In this document: piece by piece, positions 31,868 through 34,594 of the stretch | Layout: each line of letters starts with the position of its first letter | How positions within the stretch are numbered: the first letter of the stretch is position 1 | Source of the DNA: an uncultured Bacilli bacterium | GTDB taxonomy: Bacteria; Bacillota_I; Bacilli_A; RF39; UBA660 | DNA: 34,594 bases | Assembly: GCA_947628445.1 (NCBI GenBank) | Contig: CANQZX010000001.1 | Span: forward strand, 1-34,594 | Direction of reading: 5' to 3' | Notes under the pieces: model-generated | Database searches by the model: none | What the model saw: only the letters and a program-made list of their open reading frames with translations | What the model was told of the DNA's origin: nothing | Translations under genes and position numbers: made by a program

Positions 31868-31876
31868 ATTATAGCA
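31868..31876 (-). promoter_or_regulatory. Extended -10 promoter of the abi-htrA operon
   Basis: TGCTATAAT gives the TGn extension plus a perfect -10, about 20 bases before the GTG start. No good -35 is seen at 16-18 bases. Confidence 0.55.
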
Positions 31877-31921
31877 CAAATAACAAAATTATTAAATTAG
31901 TAATTAAGGTTCTATGTCAAT

Positions 31922-32572
31922 TTAAGTATAATAATTTACGACGGCCTGGGCTATTAAAGATGCCATTTTTTGTTGGTAGTTACTACTAATAAGTAAGTTT
32001 CGTTCACTGGCATTTGATAAAAAACCACATTCAATTAAAACTCCTGGTACCTCCAAATGTTGATACATATAAGTTGAAGACGGAATCTTTTTAATTTCTC
32101 GCGTTCCTTTTAAGTTTTGATTTAAATATTTCTGAATACTTTCCGCCAAGTTTTTATTATCTTTATTATAAAAAACTTGGACTCCCGAATATGCATGATT
32201 GGTTAAATAATTTAAATGAATTGATAAATACATATTGGCTTTACTTTCATTAATAAGTTTAATCCGGTTATCAAAATCACTTTTTTTACGATGATTAGCA
32301 TGTGGCGTACTTAAATCATAATCGCCATCCCGCGTTAGAATAACTGTGGCCCCATATCTACTTAAATATTTTTCTAAGGCCAAACTAATCTTTAAATTAA
32401 TATCTTTTTCATAAATATCGCCATACATAGTGCCCGGATCTTTAAATCCGTGACCGGCATCAACAACAATAATTTTGCCTAATAAAGGCATTTCAGCATA
32501 AGCACTATTTGTCCATGCCAAAATAGATACCACCCCAAAGATAATAAAAATTTTAATATAATAATATTTCAT
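31922..32572 (-). CDS. N-acetylmuramoyl-L-alanine amidase (Amidase_3, CwlD-like)
   Basis: A 216-residue secreted zinc amidase that cuts the bond between N-acetylmuramate and the stem peptide. The signal peptide (KIFIIFGVVSILAWTNSAYAE) is followed by the single catalytic domain. Zinc ligands and catalytic Glu are visible: VVDAGHGFKDPG, YEKDINLKIS, YLSIHLNYL and LIECGFLSNASE. There are no wall-binding repeats. The size is like CwlD, but a sporulation role cannot be claimed. The promoter is unclear, and upstream lies a 230-base region with a gene remnant. Confidence 0.93.
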   Translation of the reverse strand: MKYYYIKIFIIFGVVSILAWTNSAYAEMPLLGKIIVVDAGHGFKDPGTMYGDIYEKDINLKISLALEKYLSRYGATVILTRDGDYDLSTPHANHRKKSDFDNRIKLINESKANMYLSIHLNYLTNHAYSGVQVFYNKDNKNLAESIQKYLNQNLKGTREIKKIPSSTYMYQHLEVPGVLIECGFLSNASERNLLISSNYQQKMASLIAQAVVNYYT

Positions 32573-32612
32573 ACTAAATTATATTAAAATAAATAATTTA
32601 ATATTTTTAAAA

Positions 32613-32783
32613 TTAATCTTTTCTAAAATTATACATTTTCTTTAGATCCTCTAATATTTCGTATACTATAGGACAAACTTTACTATTATTAACTACGGTT
32701 AGTAAACTATATAATCTTTCTTTTTTATTTGTATAAAGGGTAATCTTGGCAAGACTTTGGTAAACATTCCCATTTACTGACCT
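32613..32783 (-). pseudogene. 56-codon remnant, in frame with the upstream TPR gene but cut off by two stops
   Basis: The minus strand encodes 56 codons with coding-like composition (NVYQSLAKITLYTNKKERLY, then KVCPIVYEILEDLKKMYNF) ending in TAA. There is no start codon or ribosome binding site at its head. It is in phase with the TPR gene, separated by its TAG, six sense codons and a TAA. It may be a decayed gene or a lost C-terminal tail. This holds most of the 232-base gap before the amidase gene; nothing else is seen there. Confidence 0.4.
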
Positions 32784-32804
32784 TTAAATTATCAACTTAA
32801 TTAA

Positions 32805-33677
32805 CTATTTTTGCTTACTATTTTCCAAAATGTAATAATCTATTGTTGGTATTGTTTTTATAAGAAAAACATATTCAGTAAAATACATTAATATCTCCGA
32901 AGAATCTCCCTTTGAATAATATCCTTCGGGAACATCATCATTTCTTGACATTGTACCTTTAAAAAATTTGATAAAGTGAGGATTTGCCTTATTTATTTTA
33001 GACAAATATTCCTTAGCTTTTTGGTCATTCCCTTGTTTATAATAAAGGACAAATAAGGGAAATAGCATTTCCAAGTGTTGCTCGGGATATTTTTTATGTA
33101 ATTTAAGCATCTCATTTTCATCTTCTAAATAAGCATATATTGCCATGAGTAAATATCTAGCACCAGTATTATCATTTTCATTTAATCTAAGAATTTCCTC
33201 ACAAATACTTAAAGCTTGTTTTATCTTACCATCTAATAGTAGGAACTTTGCTTTCATGTATAGTCCCCTAATATAAGGCCTAGTTTCAAAAAGTCCATAA
33301 AAATGGCCAATGTTATCCTTTTTAAAGTAATTTTCGTTTTTTAACCTGTTTTTTTCAAATTCTAATCCTTCCTCTAATAATTTTTCACTTTTTAAAGGAT
33401 TGTCCTCCAATTGAACTTGAAATAATAAAGCATCAAAACATTCTGGACACATATCATATGCTTTTTTTGCATATTTTAGTGCTTGAGCCTTTGATTTAGC
33501 ATTTTCTGCTTTTTCTAAAAGTTCATATGCATTATCTAATAAGGTGTTTTCATATTCAATTTCATCTGCATTGTATTTTTTTATAAATTCTTGTAATTTT
33601 TCATTTAATTCTTTTTCATCTTTAGCATCTACATTTTTTAAAAACTCATTAATCATATTATTTAATTTATTATTCAT
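32805..33677 (-). CDS. Tetratricopeptide-repeat protein
   Basis: A 290-residue soluble helical protein with TPR-like pairs: NAYELLEKAENAKSKAQALKYAKKAYDMCPECFDAL (about 45-85), KAKFLLLDGKIKQALSICEEILRLNENDNTGARYLLM (about 142-180), and LFVLYYKQGNDQKAKEYLSKINKANPHFIKFFKG (about 208-242). The N-terminal 40 residues are a charged helix. The function is a protein-binding scaffold; the partner is unknown. The ribosome binding site is poor: GGGAG lies about 17 bases upstream. Two in-frame stops after the gene lead into a remnant reading frame. Confidence 0.7.
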   Translation of the reverse strand: MNNKLNNMINEFLKNVDAKDEKELNEKLQEFIKKYNADEIEYENTLLDNAYELLEKAENAKSKAQALKYAKKAYDMCPECFDALLFQVQLEDNPLKSEKLLEEGLEFEKNRLKNENYFKKDNIGHFYGLFETRPYIRGLYMKAKFLLLDGKIKQALSICEEILRLNENDNTGARYLLMAIYAYLEDENEMLKLHKKYPEQHLEMLFPLFVLYYKQGNDQKAKEYLSKINKANPHFIKFFKGTMSRNDDVPEGYYSKGDSSEILMYFTEYVFLIKTIPTIDYYILENSKQK

Positions 33678-33799
33678 TTATTTTACGTATATACTCCCTA
33701 CTTCTTCTTTTTTTTATCTTTTTCGCCGATGTATTTGCAAATAATATACCATGTTATATTATTTTAATCAACTACTATTGTGCATTGTTAGCAATTTAT

Positions 33800-33828
33800 T
33801 TGACATTTATCGTATTATATAATAGAAT
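33800..33828 (+). promoter_or_regulatory. Promoter of tRNA-Cys
   Basis: TTGACA and TAGAAT with a 17-base spacer, 11 bases before the tRNA 5' end. Confidence 0.75.
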
Positions 33829-33839
33829 TATAAATACCT

Positions 33840-33914
33840 GGAGCCGTAGCCAAGTGGTAAGGCGTGGGTCTGCAAAACCTTGATTCACCGGTTCAAATCC
33901 GGTCGGCTCCTCCA
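33840..33914 (+). tRNA. tRNA-Cys (anticodon GCA)
   Basis: The acceptor GGAGCCG pairs with CGGCTCC; the discriminator is T and CCA is encoded. The D-arm is GCC-AAGTGGTAA-GGC, the anticodon loop is CTGCAAA giving GCA, and the T-arm is CCGG-TTCAAAT-CCGG. The U discriminator and GCA are cysteine identity elements. The anticodon stem has a U-U mismatch and a G-U pair at its outer end. Confidence 0.95.
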
Positions 33915-33934
33915 TTGGGAAATCTATCCGAACT
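33912..33934 (+). repeat. 23-bp repeat, inverted partner of 51-73
   Basis: CCATTGGGAAATCTATCCGA and the next three bases match the minus strand of 51-73 at 21 of 23 positions. It overlaps the CCA end of tRNA-Cys and runs into a CCGAA...TCGG hairpin. Confidence 0.5.
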
Positions 33935-33956
33935 TTTCGGGCATTAAAATACATTT

Positions 33957-33980
33957 CATCTCTAATAAAGATGATTTTTT
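33957..33980 (+). terminator. Terminator downstream of tRNA-Cys
   Basis: CATCT and AGATG arms with a seven-base loop are followed by ATTTTTTATT. Confidence 0.55.
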
Positions 33981-34137
33981 ATTAAAACAAAAAATCCCCA
34001 TAGGTCATTTTGATATATTTTCAAACTTCCTATGAAGTTAATTATTTTAAACATAATAATCAATGAAACTAACAAATATTAACACTACTTGGTAATTTAT
34101 ATGGTAAAATAGTAGTATTTAAAGAAAAAATAAATTG

Positions 34138-34153
34138 GTCAGACGCGTCTGAC
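34138..34153. promoter_or_regulatory. Perfect 16-bp palindrome before the DUF1016 gene
   Basis: GTCAGACGCGTCTGAC is perfectly self-complementary and extends to AAATTGGTC...GACTAATTT with one mismatch (34132-34159). It lies 20 bases before the ATG, between a TAAAAT and the ribosome binding site, and is GC-rich compared with its surroundings. An operator is the likeliest role. Confidence 0.55.
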
Positions 34154-34173
34154 TAATTTCAAAAGGAGAAATT

Positions 34174-34594
34174 ATGATAGAAAAAGCCAACAATAAAATG
34201 ATTGCAGAAATTACTAATTTAGTAGAAGAAACTAAATCTAATTTAGCTAATCAAATCAATAAATCTATTATTTATGTGTATTGGAATATAGGAAGAATAA
34301 TAGTATCAAACGAAAATGAATTTAACAACCGATTAGAATATGGTAAAGAAATTTTAAAAGGGTTATCAGATGAACTTACTAAATATTTAGGAAAAGGATA
34401 TTCTATATCTAATTTGAAATATATGAGAGCTTTTTATAAAACATATCCAAACTTTGATGAATTAAATGAAAAATTAAGCTGGTCACATTATTGTGAATTG
34501 ATGATTATTAAGGACATAGATAAACGTAATTTTTATGAAAAAGAATGTATTAATTCAAATTGGTCTGTAAGAGAATTAAAAAGACAATTAGATA
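34174..34594 (+). CDS. DUF1016 (YhcG) family nuclease-like protein, 3' end beyond the window
   Basis: The window holds the first 140 codons. They match the DUF1016 N-terminal domain: INKSIIYVYWNIGRIIVSNE, EYGKEILKGLSDELTKYLGKGYSISNLKYMRAFYKTYP, LSWSHYCELMIIKD, then RNFYEKECINSNWSVRELKRQL. Full-length members carry a C-terminal PDDEXK-type nuclease domain and are often found beside restriction or other defence genes; here that part is cut off. The start is ATG with AAAGGAG seven bases upstream. A perfect palindrome just upstream suggests regulation. Confidence 0.88.
   Translation, partial: MIEKANNKMIAEITNLVEETKSNLANQINKSIIYVYWNIGRIIVSNENEFNNRLEYGKEILKGLSDELTKYLGKGYSISNLKYMRAFYKTYPNFDELNEKLSWSHYCELMIIKDIDKRNFYEKECINSNWSVRELKRQLD

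Noticed and set aside
1..34594. CRISPR array, prophage or integrase gene
   Set aside because: No regularly spaced repeats, cas genes, phage structural genes or recombinase were seen in the window.

Overview
The window is AT-rich, densely packed and mostly minus-strand. It suggests an anaerobic, low-GC, Gram-positive-type bacterium, probably an uncultured gut member of the Bacilli/Mollicutes-related lineages. The reasons are consensus sigma-A promoters, strong AGGAGG-type ribosome binding sites, an L10 leader, lipobox lipoproteins, a FemX-type peptidoglycan gene, undecaprenyl-diphosphate phosphatase and a pyruvate:ferredoxin oxidoreductase. Taxonomy is inference. Of the 33 complete genes, 26 stop with TAA, 6 with TAG and only one with TGA, while every tryptophan seen is TGG.

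Layout: 1-1.3 kb, a Ppx/GppA-like phosphatase and tRNA-Thr. 1.3-3.5 kb, a J-domain protein and an unknown protein. 3.5-6.5 kb, two paralogous membrane-anchored surface proteins whose promoters carry long (TA)n tracts between -35 and -10, the second flanked by a MITE-like element. 6.5-9.7 kb, cation efflux, DUF1848, MmcQ/YjbR and CmpB-like genes. 9.8-13.2 kb, an operon of five lipoproteins, four of them Cys-rich paralogues, again behind a (TA)n promoter. 13.2-15.4 kb, a serine beta-lactamase-like surface protein and a zinc phospholipase C-like protein. 15.5-16.3 kb, uppP. 16.4-18.8 kb, rplK-rplA-rplJ-rplL with two leaders. 18.9-19.9 kb, an Ig-like surface protein. 19.9-22.3 kb, recG flanked by two candidate small RNAs. 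22.4-28.5 kb, a small Xre regulator, nifJ, a helical protein, enolase and a DUF308 protein. 28.5-33.7 kb, femX, htrA coupled to an Abi_2 gene, an amidase and a TPR protein. 33.8 kb to the end, tRNA-Cys and the start of a DUF1016 (YhcG) nuclease gene.

Much of the window is about the cell envelope: anchored surface proteins, lipoproteins, wall enzymes (FemX, amidase, UppP, beta-lactamase-like) and a membrane-bound HtrA protease. The most notable signals are (1) three dinucleotide-repeat promoters in front of the paralogous surface and lipoprotein genes, the hallmark of phase-variable expression by promoter-spacer change; (2) two unannotated RNA candidates flanking recG, each with a consensus promoter, a 5' hairpin starting at the predicted +1, a GUCAACC...CCCCUUU segment and an intrinsic terminator; (3) the tandem Cys-rich lipoproteins with constant ends and variable centres; (4) a MITE-like element with 16-bp inverted repeats and a 9-bp target duplication. 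All functional calls rest on motif recognition by eye; no database search was run.
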